DNA from: Massilia aurea
Lineage (GTDB): Bacteria; Pseudomonadota; Gammaproteobacteria; Burkholderiales; Burkholderiaceae_D
NCBI RefSeq assembly: GCF_014200505.1
Contig: NZ_JACHBX010000005.1
Location: 372,001-436,000, forward strand
Reading direction: 5' to 3'
DNA length: 64,000 nucleotides
Each line of letters begins with the position of its first letter. The first letter of the stretch is position 1. The translations under genes and the position numbers were made by a program. Shown here in pieces: positions 1-10,014 of the stretch. The notes beneath the pieces are model-generated. The model made no database searches, was not told the origin of the DNA, and worked only from the letters and a program-made list of their open reading frames with translations.

Positions 1-350
1 TAGCCGATGGCCTTCGGGTTGGCGGCGACGGCGGCCTTGACGCCGGCACTGTCGGCGACTTCCTTCGGCATCGTGGCCTTGCCGGTAAACACCAGCTTGG
101 ACCACAGGGCTTTGGCCTGGGCCGCGTCCTTGTCCGCGACCTTCTTGTAGAACTCGGCGCGTACCGGGGCGTTGTCGGGCTGGTCGATCGGCGTCATCGA
201 CGTCGATTTACCCAGGAAGAACTGGGCGACCTGATCCTTGGTCAGTGCGCTTTCGGCGGCCTTCGGATTGACGACGACAACCACTTCGGCCAGAGCCGGC
301 AGTGCAGCGAAAGCGGTGCTCAGGCAGGCAGCGATGAGAATTTTTTTCAT
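1..350 (-). CDS. Phosphate ABC transporter substrate-binding-like periplasmic protein (3' end outside window)
   Basis: The visible 116 residues begin MKKILIAACLSTAFAALPALA, a clear signal peptide, followed by a PstS-like stretch with VVVVNPK, LTKDQVAQFFLGK and ALWSKLVFTGKA. Short single-domain relatives of PstS of about 130-150 residues share this layout. They are usually called phosphate ABC transporter substrate-binding proteins, although many are not next to Pst permeases. The start codon lies 9 bases after the stop of the upstream porin-like gene on the same strand, so the two are probably one operon. The reading frame runs off the window at base 1 and the C-terminus is not visible. The family is recognised from sequence; the ligand is not known. 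Confidence 0.75.
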   Translation of the reverse strand, partial: MKKILIAACLSTAFAALPALAEVVVVVNPKAAESALTKDQVAQFFLGKSTSMTPIDQPDNAPVRAEFYKKVADKDAAQAKALWSKLVFTGKATMPKEVADSAGVKAAVAANPKAIG

Positions 351-359
351 GGGCGCTCC

Positions 360-1598
360 TTAGAACACGAAGTCGAGGGCGACGGCGCCGACGGTCACAG
401 GACCGGAGAAACCTGGCTTGACATTGATGAACAGGCCGCTGCCGGTTGGCTTGATGCGGTCGATCTGCACCTTCAGTGCGGCCGACTTGTAGAAGTCCCA
501 GCGCACGCCGATGGTGTCGGTGGTCTGCTCGCCCTGGCCAACGCCCGAGACGGCAATCCGGCTCACGCCGGCGCGCAGCGCCTGCAGGGTCGGGGTGCAG
601 GCGACCGGGAAGCCGGCGGGGCAGGCGGTCGGCACGGTGTTGTTGATGGTGCTGTCGATCTTCAGTTCCGAGCGCGTGTAGTACGGCAGGAACTTGCCGA
701 TGCGGTAGCCGCCCATCACGTACCACGACGTGGTGTCGTTGATGTAGGTCTCGGTCTTGCGCTTGGCAAATTCGCTTTGCAGCACGAAATTGTTCCAGTC
801 AGCGGTCAGGCCGATCGAATTGAACGTGCCCTTGTCGCCCTTGGCTTCCACCTCGCTTGCCAGCGCGGTCAGCTGGGGCAGGCGATAGCCGGCACCGGCG
901 GCGCGCAGCGAGCCGACCAGCGTATTGAGCGATGGCAGGTCGTCGAGCGTGACCTTGGTGCGGGCGTGGCCCACGCGCAGCGTGAACGGGCCGTTTTCGG
1001 CCACCAGGTTCAGTGCCAGGATGTCCTTGCCGCGCACGTGGAAGCTCGTCACCGGCGCCTTGGTGCTGCCGGCTGCGAACTGCGTGGTCAGGCTGGTGTT
1101 GCCGAACTCGTGGCGCCAGGTGATGTCGGCGCCATCGACGCTGTTGAACGGCACTTGCGAATACACTTCCGACGGCGGGCGCAGCATCGTGTTGGCATAG
1201 CCCACGTTGCGATAATCCGAGATCATGAAGATCGGCAGGCCGACGCGGCCCACGCGCACGCTCAGTTCATCCGAGATGCGGAACTTGGCGAAGGCCCAGC
1301 TCAGTTCGGCGCCATAACCTTCTTCGGCATCCTTGCGCACCAGACCTTGCGCGGTCAGCGACAGCCAGTCGTTGACGGTGTAGTCAGCCTGCAGGCCGAG
1401 GTTCGAGTCGATACCGGTGCGGAAGTCGCCTGCACTGCCACTGGCCTGGTTCGGACGGGCAAATTCGGCGCGGTCTTCATCCGCGTAGGTAGCGGCAGCG
1501 GTGCCGAAGCCGCTGATTTTGACGGCGTTCTCCTGTGCTTGTGCGACCGACGCGCACAGAGGCAGCGCCAGAAGACTGGCGATCATTGTTTTTTTCAT
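360..1598 (-). CDS. Porin-like outer membrane beta-barrel protein
   Basis: This is a 412-aa protein with a signal peptide ending near residue 21 (CASVAQA) and a C-terminal Phe (ALDFVF), typical of BamA-inserted barrels. The body is rich in alternating hydrophobic and aromatic strands (for example ELSWAFAKFRISDELSVRVGR and LRVGHARTKVTL). It contains one short loop with two Cys residues (ACPAGFPVAC, about residues 325-335). It precedes the periplasmic binding-like gene in the same direction. Some proteobacteria pair such a porin with a PstS-like protein and a sensor kinase. No substrate can be assigned. The start ATG is followed at once by the Lys-Lys signal peptide. Confidence 0.75.
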   Translation of the reverse strand: MKKTMIASLLALPLCASVAQAQENAVKISGFGTAAATYADEDRAEFARPNQASGSAGDFRTGIDSNLGLQADYTVNDWLSLTAQGLVRKDAEEGYGAELSWAFAKFRISDELSVRVGRVGLPIFMISDYRNVGYANTMLRPPSEVYSQVPFNSVDGADITWRHEFGNTSLTTQFAAGSTKAPVTSFHVRGKDILALNLVAENGPFTLRVGHARTKVTLDDLPSLNTLVGSLRAAGAGYRLPQLTALASEVEAKGDKGTFNSIGLTADWNNFVLQSEFAKRKTETYINDTTSWYVMGGYRIGKFLPYYTRSELKIDSTINNTVPTACPAGFPVACTPTLQALRAGVSRIAVSGVGQGEQTTDTIGVRWDFYKSAALKVQIDRIKPTGSGLFINVKPGFSGPVTVGAVALDFVF

Positions 1599-1756
1599 AA
1601 TAGGGGTATGCTGAAACGTAAGCTGCTGGAAACGACGGCGCTGACAAGGGCAGCAGGCAGGAGCGCCGGTACATACTGGAATTTATTCTATCCAGACGGC
1701 AATATTTACGGCAACAGTTTTATGACATACCGAGAGTATTGGAGACATTTCCGGAA

Positions 1757-1800
1757 GGAATGTGGCCTGACTGACACACAACGTCGTCAGGACACATTCC
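1757..1800. repeat. Interrupted inverted repeat in the gap between the porin-like and DUF4153 genes
   Basis: Bases 1757-1771 (GGAATGTGGCCTGAC) pair with 1786-1800 with one mismatch in 15, around a 14-base spacer. It lies 12 bases past the end of the DUF4153 reading frame and about 160 bases upstream of the porin-like gene. It could therefore be a transcript-end hairpin or an operator for the porin-like gene. There is no long T-run beside it. The rest of the 1599-1811 gap shows nothing else that I recognise. Confidence 0.5.
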
Positions 1801-1811
1801 TTTATGGCAAG

Positions 1812-2225
1812 TTACTCAACAGGCTTGACGGACGACACAGTGCAGTCCAGATGACCGGGATCGTTTTGCAGGGGAATGCGGCGGCCGTCGATCTCCAGAT
1901 CCGCCAGCACCGGCGGCGCGGCGCGCAGGCGCCCAGCGCGCATGGCGTCGAACAGCGTTGCGCAATCGCCGTACAGCTCAGGCAGGGTGGCAGCCAGTTC
2001 CCAGGCGCCGTGCGCATCCTGGCGCAACACGGCGCTTTCATGGCCATTGCCATTGACGTTGCGGCCGACCACGACGACCTCTGGCCGACCATCGCCGCCC
2101 AGGTCGAGCACGAACGCGTCACACACCGCGCCCTGGGTGCGCATGCACCACGGCAGGCGCGTCGATTGCTGCATGCGGCGCCAGTTGTTCTGCGCGAAGC
2201 CTGCCGGCAGCGTGGCGCCCGTCGG
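1812..2225 (-). pseudogene. C-terminal part of the DUF4153-type protein, cut off by an in-frame amber codon
   Basis: This stretch continues the DUF4153 gene in exactly the same frame after the TAG at 2226-2228. It reads on from PTGATLPAGFAQNNWRRMQQ through FVLDLGGDGRPEVVVVG to LDCTVSSVKPVE and a normal stop at 1812. It resembles an FG-GAP/VCBS-like data-binding fold (DLGGDGRPEVVV). An internal ATG at 2174 could in principle start a 120-aa product, but the conserved text begins before it. The clean high-GC coding pattern across the TAG suggests a recent nonsense change, a sequencing error or read-through. Confidence 0.7.
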
Positions 2226-3575
2226 CTACACGTGCAGCTGCTTGACCATGTTGATGGCGCCGGTGTCCGGGGCAGGCTGGCGCAGGTCCGCCAGTTCGGT
2301 CCGCAACCAGGCGGCATCCGGGCCGGTCGTGCTGCTCTGCAGCCGGGCCAGTGCGTCGCGGCCGTAGCGCTCGCCGTGATGCCAGAGATGGTCCACGTCC
2401 AGTTGCCGTAACGTGATCTGGCCGGCATCCAGGCGCGCCAGCTGGCTGGCCACGGCGATGCGTCCGGGGTCAAGCAGTGGCGAGAGCAGTAGCACCAGCA
2501 CGCCGAGCACCGTGAAGGCGGCGGCGATGTTCACGCCGGCCAGTGTGGGCAACCAGCCCCGCCGCGCGGCCGCCGCCGCATAGCCGCTGGCGTAGCACAC
2601 CGCCACCAGCAGGCAGGCGGCGGCGATCACGCGGTTGGTCGACCAGCCATGATCGAGCACGCGCAGCGCGAGCGCGTACGCCGCGAGCAGCGTCAGCGGC
2701 GCCAGCAGCAGGCTCGCCACGCGCGCCGAAACGGCGATGATGCGCACCGGGCGCTCGCTGCCATCCTGCCAGGCCGCATTGATCAGCACCACAAAGCAGG
2801 CTGCCGCTGACAGCAGCATCCCGGCGGCGCTGCGCGTGGCCCACAGCGGCGCAAGCCCGGTAAATGGCAGGCTGGCCAGGAAGCCGCCCACCAGCAGGGT
2901 GAGCACCGGCAGGGTCCACGACAACAGTACATGCACCAGATTGCGGATGCCGCGCACGATGGCCGGCTTGACGTCGGTCAGGTGCATCGCGCTGGCAAAG
3001 GCGAAGGCGGTGACGGGAATGGAAAACCAGGCTTTTTCCATGGCCTGGCTCAGGAAGTCGAGCCGGATCAGGTCGAACAGCGATGCGCCCATTTGCAGCA
3101 CGAGCCAGGTTGCGCCGACGAACAGGGCGCTGAAGACGAGCTGCAGGCCAAGCGTCCACGCCACGTCAAAATACGTGGCATACGCTGCGATGCGCCGGCG
3201 ATCGCGCGCGCCGGCGAGCACCAGCGCGTGGGCGATGAAGCAACCGGCCGCCAGGCACGCCGACAGGGCGTCCGACGGCGTCGGTCGCAGTGCATCGACG
3301 CCGCCCAGCCGGCGCCAGACATCGTGGATCGCCAGCAGCACGATCGCGATGGCTGCGGCGCTCACCCAGCCTGCCAGCGTCCGGCGCGTCACATGCCCGA
3401 GGGCGCTGATCAGAATTACCGGCAGCAGCACGCCCAATAGCACCAGCGGCGCGAACAGCAGGGGAGCGGTCGCGGGCCAAAGCTTGTCCTGCAGGGCCGT
3501 GTAGAGCAGGTACAGCAACACGCCCTGGATCAGGCCAATGCCGATGCGTGCGGGGCCAAGCCGGTGCGGCGCCAA
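2226..3575 (-). CDS. DUF4153 family multi-pass inner membrane protein (ends at in-frame TAG)
   Basis: The 449-aa product has about ten hydrophobic segments (LIQGVLLYLLYTAL, LLFAPLVLLGVLLPVIL, VLLSWTLPVLTLLVGGFL and others), as in DUF4153 membrane proteins of unknown role. The soluble tail (HLWHHGERYGRDALARLQ) continues in frame beyond the stop, so the natural protein is probably about 587 residues. The only start close to the upstream gene is TTG at 3575, one base after the stop of the hydroxyisourate hydrolase gene. Translation is probably coupled to that gene. A link with purine breakdown is suggested only by position. Confidence 0.6.
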   Translation of the reverse strand: MAPHRLGPARIGIGLIQGVLLYLLYTALQDKLWPATAPLLFAPLVLLGVLLPVILISALGHVTRRTLAGWVSAAAIAIVLLAIHDVWRRLGGVDALRPTPSDALSACLAAGCFIAHALVLAGARDRRRIAAYATYFDVAWTLGLQLVFSALFVGATWLVLQMGASLFDLIRLDFLSQAMEKAWFSIPVTAFAFASAMHLTDVKPAIVRGIRNLVHVLLSWTLPVLTLLVGGFLASLPFTGLAPLWATRSAAGMLLSAAACFVVLINAAWQDGSERPVRIIAVSARVASLLLAPLTLLAAYALALRVLDHGWSTNRVIAAACLLVAVCYASGYAAAAARRGWLPTLAGVNIAAAFTVLGVLVLLLSPLLDPGRIAVASQLARLDAGQITLRQLDVDHLWHHGERYGRDALARLQSSTTGPDAAWLRTELADLRQPAPDTGAINMVKQLHV

Positions 3576-3576
3576 G

Positions 3577-3930
3577 CTAGCTGCCCCGGTAGGTCGAGTA
3601 CGACCAGGGCGTCATCACCAGCGGCACGTGGTAATTCTGGTCCGTGGCCGCGATGCCGAAGCCCAGCGTGATGCGGTCCAGAAAGCGCGGGGTGGACAAG
3701 GCCACGCCGCGCGCCGTGTAATAGTCGCCCGCATGAAACACCAGCTCATACTGGCCGGGCTGCATCGTTGCCTCCTCGAGTAGGGGCGTGGCGCAGCGGC
3801 CGTCGTCGTTCGTCACGTCGGCCTTGAGCAGCGTGCGGCCCGCCGCGTCGATCGCATACAGCTCGACGGTGATGCCGGCGCCGGGGCAGCCGTGCGCGGT
3901 GTCGAGTACGTGGGTGGTGAGTTTGCCCAT
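3577..3930 (-). CDS. uraH: 5-hydroxyisourate hydrolase (transthyretin-like)
   Basis: It hydrolyses 5-hydroxyisourate, the product of urate oxidation, to OHCU in the purine degradation pathway. The 117-aa protein begins GKLTTHVLDTAHGCPGAGI, the conserved His-containing N-terminal strand. It carries RFLDRITLGFG in the middle and ends with the diagnostic YRGS tetrapeptide, so it is full length for the family. The start at 3930 is preceded by GGGAGA at a good distance. A start at 3942 would add four residues. It is divergent from puuE across about 100 bases and upstream of the DUF4153 gene. Confidence 0.93.
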   Translation of the reverse strand: MGKLTTHVLDTAHGCPGAGITVELYAIDAAGRTLLKADVTNDDGRCATPLLEEATMQPGQYELVFHAGDYYTARGVALSTPRFLDRITLGFGIAATDQNYHVPLVMTPWSYSTYRGS

Positions 3931-4035
3931 CCGGTCTCCCATATGTGGTGGATGCGTTGCGGTATGCGTCGCATCTTATACCGCTGTTCGCCCAGCGCTA
4001 TATGATCAGGCTTATATCATTCTTCGGAGTGCTTC

Positions 4036-4989
4036 ATGTCCACGACCTATCCACGCGACCTGGCCGGCTACGGCCGCACGCCGCCTCATCCGCAGTGGCC
4101 GGGCGCGGCGCGCATCGCGCTGCAGTTCGTGCTCAACTACGAAGAGGGCGCTGAAAATAACGTTCTGCATGGCGATGCGGCGTCCGAGACCTTCCTGTCC
4201 GAGATCGTTGGCGCCAGCGCCTTCCCCGCGCGTCACATGAGCATGGAGTCGCTCTACGAATACGGCTCGCGCGCCGGCCTGTGGCGCCTGCTGCGCCTGT
4301 TCGAGGAGCGCAAGCTGCCGTTGACCGTGTTCGGCGTGGCCCAGGCGCTGGCGCGCCATCCCGAGGCGGTGGCCGCGTTCCAGGAGCTGGGCCATGAGAT
4401 CGCCTGCCATGGGCTGCGCTGGATCTCGTACCAGAACGTCGACGAAGCCACCGAGCGCGCGCACCTGCACGAAGCGGTGGCGATTTTCCGTGACCTGACG
4501 GGGGCGGCGCCGCAGGGCTGGTACACGGGACGCGACTCGCCCAACACGCGCCGCCTCGTGGTCGAGCATGGCGGCTTTGCCTACGACGCCGACCATTACG
4601 GCGACGACCTGCCGTTCTGGCAGCAGGTCGACGCGGCCGGCCCGGATGGGGTGGTGCGCCGCACGCCGCACCTGGTGGTGCCGTACACGCTCGACACCAA
4701 CGACATGCGCTTTGCCTCGGCCGGCGGTTTCAATTCGGGCACGCAGTTCTTTGATTACCTGAAGGACGCGTTCGACGTGCTGTACGCCGAGGGCGACCCG
4801 GATGGCCTGAACCAGCCCAAGATGCTGTCGGTCGGCCTGCATTGCCGCCTGGCGGGCCGCCCGGGCCGCACGGCGGCGCTGGCGCGCTTTCTCGATTATG
4901 TGGGCCGGCACGACAAGGTCTGGGTCACGAGGCGTATCGATATCGCCAATCATTGGAAAATGGTGCATCCTTGGCTTGACCACAAGTAG
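4036..4989 (+). CDS. puuE: Allantoinase PuuE (polysaccharide-deacetylase fold)
   Basis: The 317-aa protein opens allantoin to allantoate but is built on the NodB/polysaccharide deacetylase fold rather than the amidohydrolase fold of classical allantoinase. Visible features are LQFVLNYEEGAENN (residues about 32-45), the alternative-barrel segment TVFGVAQALARHP (about 96-108), GHEIACHGLRW (about 121-131) and YDADHYGDDLPFW. A GGAG ribosome site lies 7 bases before the ATG. The stop codon TAG at 4987-4989 lies inside the left end of a dispersed double-hairpin element. It stands next to uraH and upstream of xdhABC, which fits purine catabolism. Confidence 0.92.
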   Translation: MSTTYPRDLAGYGRTPPHPQWPGAARIALQFVLNYEEGAENNVLHGDAASETFLSEIVGASAFPARHMSMESLYEYGSRAGLWRLLRLFEERKLPLTVFGVAQALARHPEAVAAFQELGHEIACHGLRWISYQNVDEATERAHLHEAVAIFRDLTGAAPQGWYTGRDSPNTRRLVVEHGGFAYDADHYGDDLPFWQQVDAAGPDGVVRRTPHLVVPYTLDTNDMRFASAGGFNSGTQFFDYLKDAFDVLYAEGDPDGLNQPKMLSVGLHCRLAGRPGRTAALARFLDYVGRHDKVWVTRRIDIANHWKMVHPWLDHK

Positions 4990-5085
4990 GGTGGGCGGAT
5001 TTCCGCCCACGCGTTCAAACCAACCGTGCTCTGTGGTGTGCGACGGCAAGTCGGACGCGTGGACGGCATAGCCGTCCACCCTACG
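4986..5085. repeat. Dispersed double-hairpin intergenic element, copy A
   Basis: The element starts GTAGGGTGG and ends with its reverse complement CCACCCTAC. The left arm is a hairpin with stem GTGGGCGG (4991-4998) and CCGCCCAC (5003-5010). The right arm has stem GTGGACGGC (5059-5067) and GCCGTCCAC (5071-5079). The left end overlaps the puuE stop codon. Related copies lie at 11333-11444 and 53379-53491. The structure resembles REPIN/BIME or MITE-like elements. Confidence 0.85.
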
Positions 5086-5193
5086 TATATGCCTTTCGAT
5101 ATGAGCGATATCACATATTGGTTATAGGTTGGCGGGCGCCGAATGGTAGCCTTCCGCCTTTGGCGTCCAGCAATCCACTCACCAAAGACAGGC

Positions 5194-6663
<1,470 letters not shown>

Positions 6664-6673
6664 GGAGACGACC

Positions 6674-9007
6674 ATGAACGACGGCGGCATCAAGAACCTG
6701 GACGCCTGGGCCGAAGTGGGCCGCGCCCGCAAGCACGAATCGAGCGAACTGCACGTGCGTGGCGGCGCGACCTTCACCGACGATATCGCCGAGCTTGCCG
6801 GCACGCTACATGCGGCGCTCGGCCTGTCATCGCGCGCGCATGCGCACATCACTGCCATCGACCTGGCTCCGGTGCGGGCCAGCGCTGGCGTGGTCGCCGT
6901 GCTGACCGTGGCCGACATCCCGGGCCTGAACGATTGCGGCCCGATCATCCACGACGATCCGATCCTGGCCGATGGCCTGGTGCAGTACGTCGGCCAGCCG
7001 GTCTTCATCGTCATTGCCGACAGCCACGACAACGCCCGGCGCGCGGCGCGCCTGGCGCAGGTGACCTACGAAGACCTGCCCGCAATCCTGACGCCGCAGG
7101 CAGCGCGCGCTGCGCAATCGTACGTGCTGCCGCCCATGCGCCTGACGCGTGGCGATGCCGAAGCAGCGTTCGCGCGCGCGCCGCACACGGTCAAGGGCCA
7201 GCTGTACGTGGGCGGGCAGGAGCAGTTCTACCTCGAAGGCCAGATCGCGTATGCGATTCCCGGCGAAGACCGCGGCATGCACGTGTACTCGTCGACCCAG
7301 CACCCGAGCGAGATGCAGCACGTGATCGCCCATGCGCTCGGCCTGCATTCGCACCACGTCACGGTCGAGTGCCGCCGCATGGGCGGCGGCTTTGGCGGCA
7401 AGGAATCGCAGTCGGCGCTGTGGGCCGCGGCGGCCGCCATCGCCGCGGTGCGTACGGGCCGCCCGGTCAAGCTGCGCGCCGACCGCGACGACGACATGCT
7501 CGTCACCGGCAAGCGCCACTGCTTCCATTACGAGTACGAAGTCGGCTACGACGAAGAAGGCCGGATCCTGGCCGCGCGGGTCGATATGGTCACGCGCGCC
7601 GGCTACTCGGCCGACCTGTCCGGGCCTGTCGCCACGCGCGCAGTCTGCCACTTCGACAATGCGTATTACCTGTCCGACGTCGACATCCGCGCCGCCTGCG
7701 GCAAGACCAACACGCAATCGAACACCGCGTTTCGCGGCTTCGGCGGTCCGCAGGGCGCGATCGCCATCGAATACGTGCTCGACGAAATCGCGCGCAACCT
7801 GGGCCGCGATGCGCTCGATATCCGGTGCCTGAATTTCTACGGCAAGCAGGAGTGCAACGTCACGCCCTATGGCCAGACGATTGTCGACAATGTCATCCCC
7901 GAACTGGTGGCCGAGCTGGAAACGGGCAGCGACTACCGCGCGCGCCGCGCGGCCGTGGAGGACTACAACCGCACCAGCCCCGTGCTCAAGAAGGGGCTGG
8001 CGCTCACGCCGCTCAAGTTCGGCATCGCGTTCAATGTCACGCACCTGAACCAGGCCGGCGCGCTGGTGCACGTCTACGTGGACGGCTCCATCCTCGTCAA
8101 CCACGGCGGCACCGAGATGGGGCAGGGCATCAACACCAAGGTGATGCAGGTCGTGGCGCACGAGCTGGGCGTGGAGCTGGGGCGCGTGCGCGCCACCGCG
8201 ACCAATACCAGCAAGGTCTCGAACACGTCGGCCACCGCCGCCTCGACTGGCGCGGACCTGAACGGCAAGGCCGCGCAGGATGCCGCCGGCAAGATCCGAG
8301 CGCGCCTCGCGCAATTCGCGGCGCAGCAGTACGGGGGCGCGGCCAGCGACGTGCGCTTCGCGGCCGGCACTGTGTTCGTCGCCGGCCTGGCGCTGCCGTT
8401 CGAGGAGCTCGTCGCCAAGGCCTACCTGGCGCGCGTGCAGCTGTGGTCCGATGGCTTCTATGCCACGCCTGGCCTGCACTGGGACCCGAAGACGATGACG
8501 GGCCGCCCGTTCTCGTACTTCGCGTACGGCGCGGCGGTGTCCGAAGTGGTGGTCGACACGCTCACCGGCGAATGGAAGCTGCTGCGTGTCGACGCACTGT
8601 ACGACGCAGGCCGCTCGCTCAATCCGGCGATCGACATCGGCCAGGTCGAAGGCGCGTTCATCCAGGGCATGGGGTGGTTGACCACGGAAGAACTGTGGTG
8701 GAACCCGGCCGGCAAGCTGATGACGCATGCGCCGTCGACCTACAAAATACCGGCAGTCTCGGACTGCCCGGAGGATTTTCGCATCGCGCTGTTCGACAAC
8801 GCCAACGTCGAAGACAGCATCCACCGCTCCAAGGCCGTGGGCGAGCCGCCTCTGCTGTTACCATTCTCGGTCTTCTTCGCGCTGCGCGACGCCATCTCGA
8901 GCGTGGGCGGGCACCGGGTCAACCCACCACTGAATGCTCCCGCGACGAGCGAAGCCATTCTGGATGCGATCGCGTTCGTCGAGGGCGCCGCCGGCGCGCG
9001 CGCTTGA
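6674..9007 (+). CDS. xdhB: Xanthine dehydrogenase large subunit (molybdopterin)
   Basis: This 777-aa catalytic subunit binds the molybdenum cofactor and hydroxylates hypoxanthine and xanthine to urate. The cofactor loop GGGFGGKES is at about residues 236-244, and the conserved AFRGFGGPQG follows near 354. The motif with the catalytic Glu, GEPPLLLPFSVF, is near 723. ATG 6674 sits after a GAGGAG ribosome site that overlaps the xdhA stop. The stop codon is 2 bases before the xdhC start, so the three genes form a tight operon. Length and motifs are normal for the bacterial XdhB family. Confidence 0.95.
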   Translation: MNDGGIKNLDAWAEVGRARKHESSELHVRGGATFTDDIAELAGTLHAALGLSSRAHAHITAIDLAPVRASAGVVAVLTVADIPGLNDCGPIIHDDPILADGLVQYVGQPVFIVIADSHDNARRAARLAQVTYEDLPAILTPQAARAAQSYVLPPMRLTRGDAEAAFARAPHTVKGQLYVGGQEQFYLEGQIAYAIPGEDRGMHVYSSTQHPSEMQHVIAHALGLHSHHVTVECRRMGGGFGGKESQSALWAAAAAIAAVRTGRPVKLRADRDDDMLVTGKRHCFHYEYEVGYDEEGRILAARVDMVTRAGYSADLSGPVATRAVCHFDNAYYLSDVDIRAACGKTNTQSNTAFRGFGGPQGAIAIEYVLDEIARNLGRDALDIRCLNFYGKQECNVTPYGQTIVDNVIPELVAELETGSDYRARRAAVEDYNRTSPVLKKGLALTPLKFGIAFNVTHLNQAGALVHVYVDGSILVNHGGTEMGQGINTKVMQVVAHELGVELGRVRATATNTSKVSNTSATAASTGADLNGKAAQDAAGKIRARLAQFAAQQYGGAASDVRFAAGTVFVAGLALPFEELVAKAYLARVQLWSDGFYATPGLHWDPKTMTGRPFSYFAYGAAVSEVVVDTLTGEWKLLRVDALYDAGRSLNPAIDIGQVEGAFIQGMGWLTTEELWWNPAGKLMTHAPSTYKIPAVSDCPEDFRIALFDNANVEDSIHRSKAVGEPPLLLPFSVFFALRDAISSVGGHRVNPPLNAPATSEAILDAIAFVEGAAGARA

Positions 9008-9009
9008 CG

Positions 9010-10014
9010 ATGGACTGGTTGCGCGCCTGTGGCGATGTGCCGTCCGTGCTGGTCACAGTGGCGGCCGTGAAGGGCTCGGCGCCGCGCGAGCCGGGCGCGA
9101 AGATGCTCGTGCGCGCGCACGACTTTGACGACACCATCGGCGGCGGCCATCTCGAACACCGCGCGCTGGAGATTGCGCGCACGATGCTGCAGCTTGGCGA
9201 AGCGCGCCGTTTCGAGCGCTTTGCGCTGGGCCCGAGCCTGGGCCAGTGCTGCGGCGGCGTCGCCTGGCTGGCGTTTGAACGTGTCGATGCCGCGCAGGTC
9301 GAGATTCTTCGCGCGCGCCGCAATGTCGACACCTGGCGCCTTGTTGCGCTGGACGGCGCGTTCGAATGGGCTTTGTTCGACGACGCGGCGCTGCTGGCGG
9401 GTACGCCGGCCGCACCGGCATTTGAACGCGCGCTTTACGCCCGGGTGCTGGACGGCGAGGGCGCTCGCCGCTGGCTGCTCGACCCGGTACTGGCGCCGCG
9501 TGCACACCTGATGCTGTTCGGCGCCGGCCATGTCGGCGCCGCCATCGTGCGCGCGCTGGCCGAGCTGCCATGCCGCGTGACGTGGGTCGACGAACGCGAC
9601 GTCATGTTCCCGGCCTCCATCCCCTCGAACGTGAGGATCGAGGCGACCGATACGCCCGAGGCGCTGGTAGAACACGCCGCGTCCGGCACGAGCTTTCTCG
9701 TCATGACCCACAGCCACGCGCTCGACCTGCGCCTGTGCCATGCCATCCTGGCGCGCCCAGCGTATCAGGCCACGCCCGACTGGTTTGGCCTGATTGGATC
9801 AAGCACCAAACGCAGCCAGTTCGAAGCGCGCCTGCGCGAGCGCGGCATCGACGATGCGCGCCTGGCCAATATGGTCTGTCCGATCGGCCTGCCCGATATT
9901 GCCGGCAAGGCCCCGGCCGTGATCGCCGCATCGAGTGTGGCGCAATTGCTGGCCGTGTGGGAAGCTGCAGGCCACACTGCATATCACCCAGAACCTCAAC
10001 CGGAATTTCTGTAA
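9010..10014 (+). CDS. xdhC: Xanthine dehydrogenase accessory protein (sulfurated Moco insertion)
   Basis: XdhC binds molybdenum cofactor, protects its sulfurated form and inserts it into XdhB. The 334-aa product shows the N-terminal signature GSAPREPGAKMLV, the CCGG motif (about residues 79-82) and a Rossmann segment LMLFGAGHVGAAIV (about 165-178). The C-terminal family motif GLIGSSTKRSQFEARL is also present. It starts 2 bases after xdhB and its stop overlaps the guaD start as TAATG, which implies coupled translation. Confidence 0.94.
   Translation: MDWLRACGDVPSVLVTVAAVKGSAPREPGAKMLVRAHDFDDTIGGGHLEHRALEIARTMLQLGEARRFERFALGPSLGQCCGGVAWLAFERVDAAQVEILRARRNVDTWRLVALDGAFEWALFDDAALLAGTPAAPAFERALYARVLDGEGARRWLLDPVLAPRAHLMLFGAGHVGAAIVRALAELPCRVTWVDERDVMFPASIPSNVRIEATDTPEALVEHAASGTSFLVMTHSHALDLRLCHAILARPAYQATPDWFGLIGSSTKRSQFEARLRERGIDDARLANMVCPIGLPDIAGKAPAVIAASSVAQLLAVWEAAGHTAYHPEPQPEFL

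Noticed and set aside
4000..5113. A shared regulator site upstream of puuE and xdhA (ATATGA...ATATCA at 4000-4019 and 5099-5113)
   Set aside because: The half sites are separated by 8 bases in one case and 3 in the other and are not exact inverted repeats, so chance in AT-rich promoter DNA is as likely.
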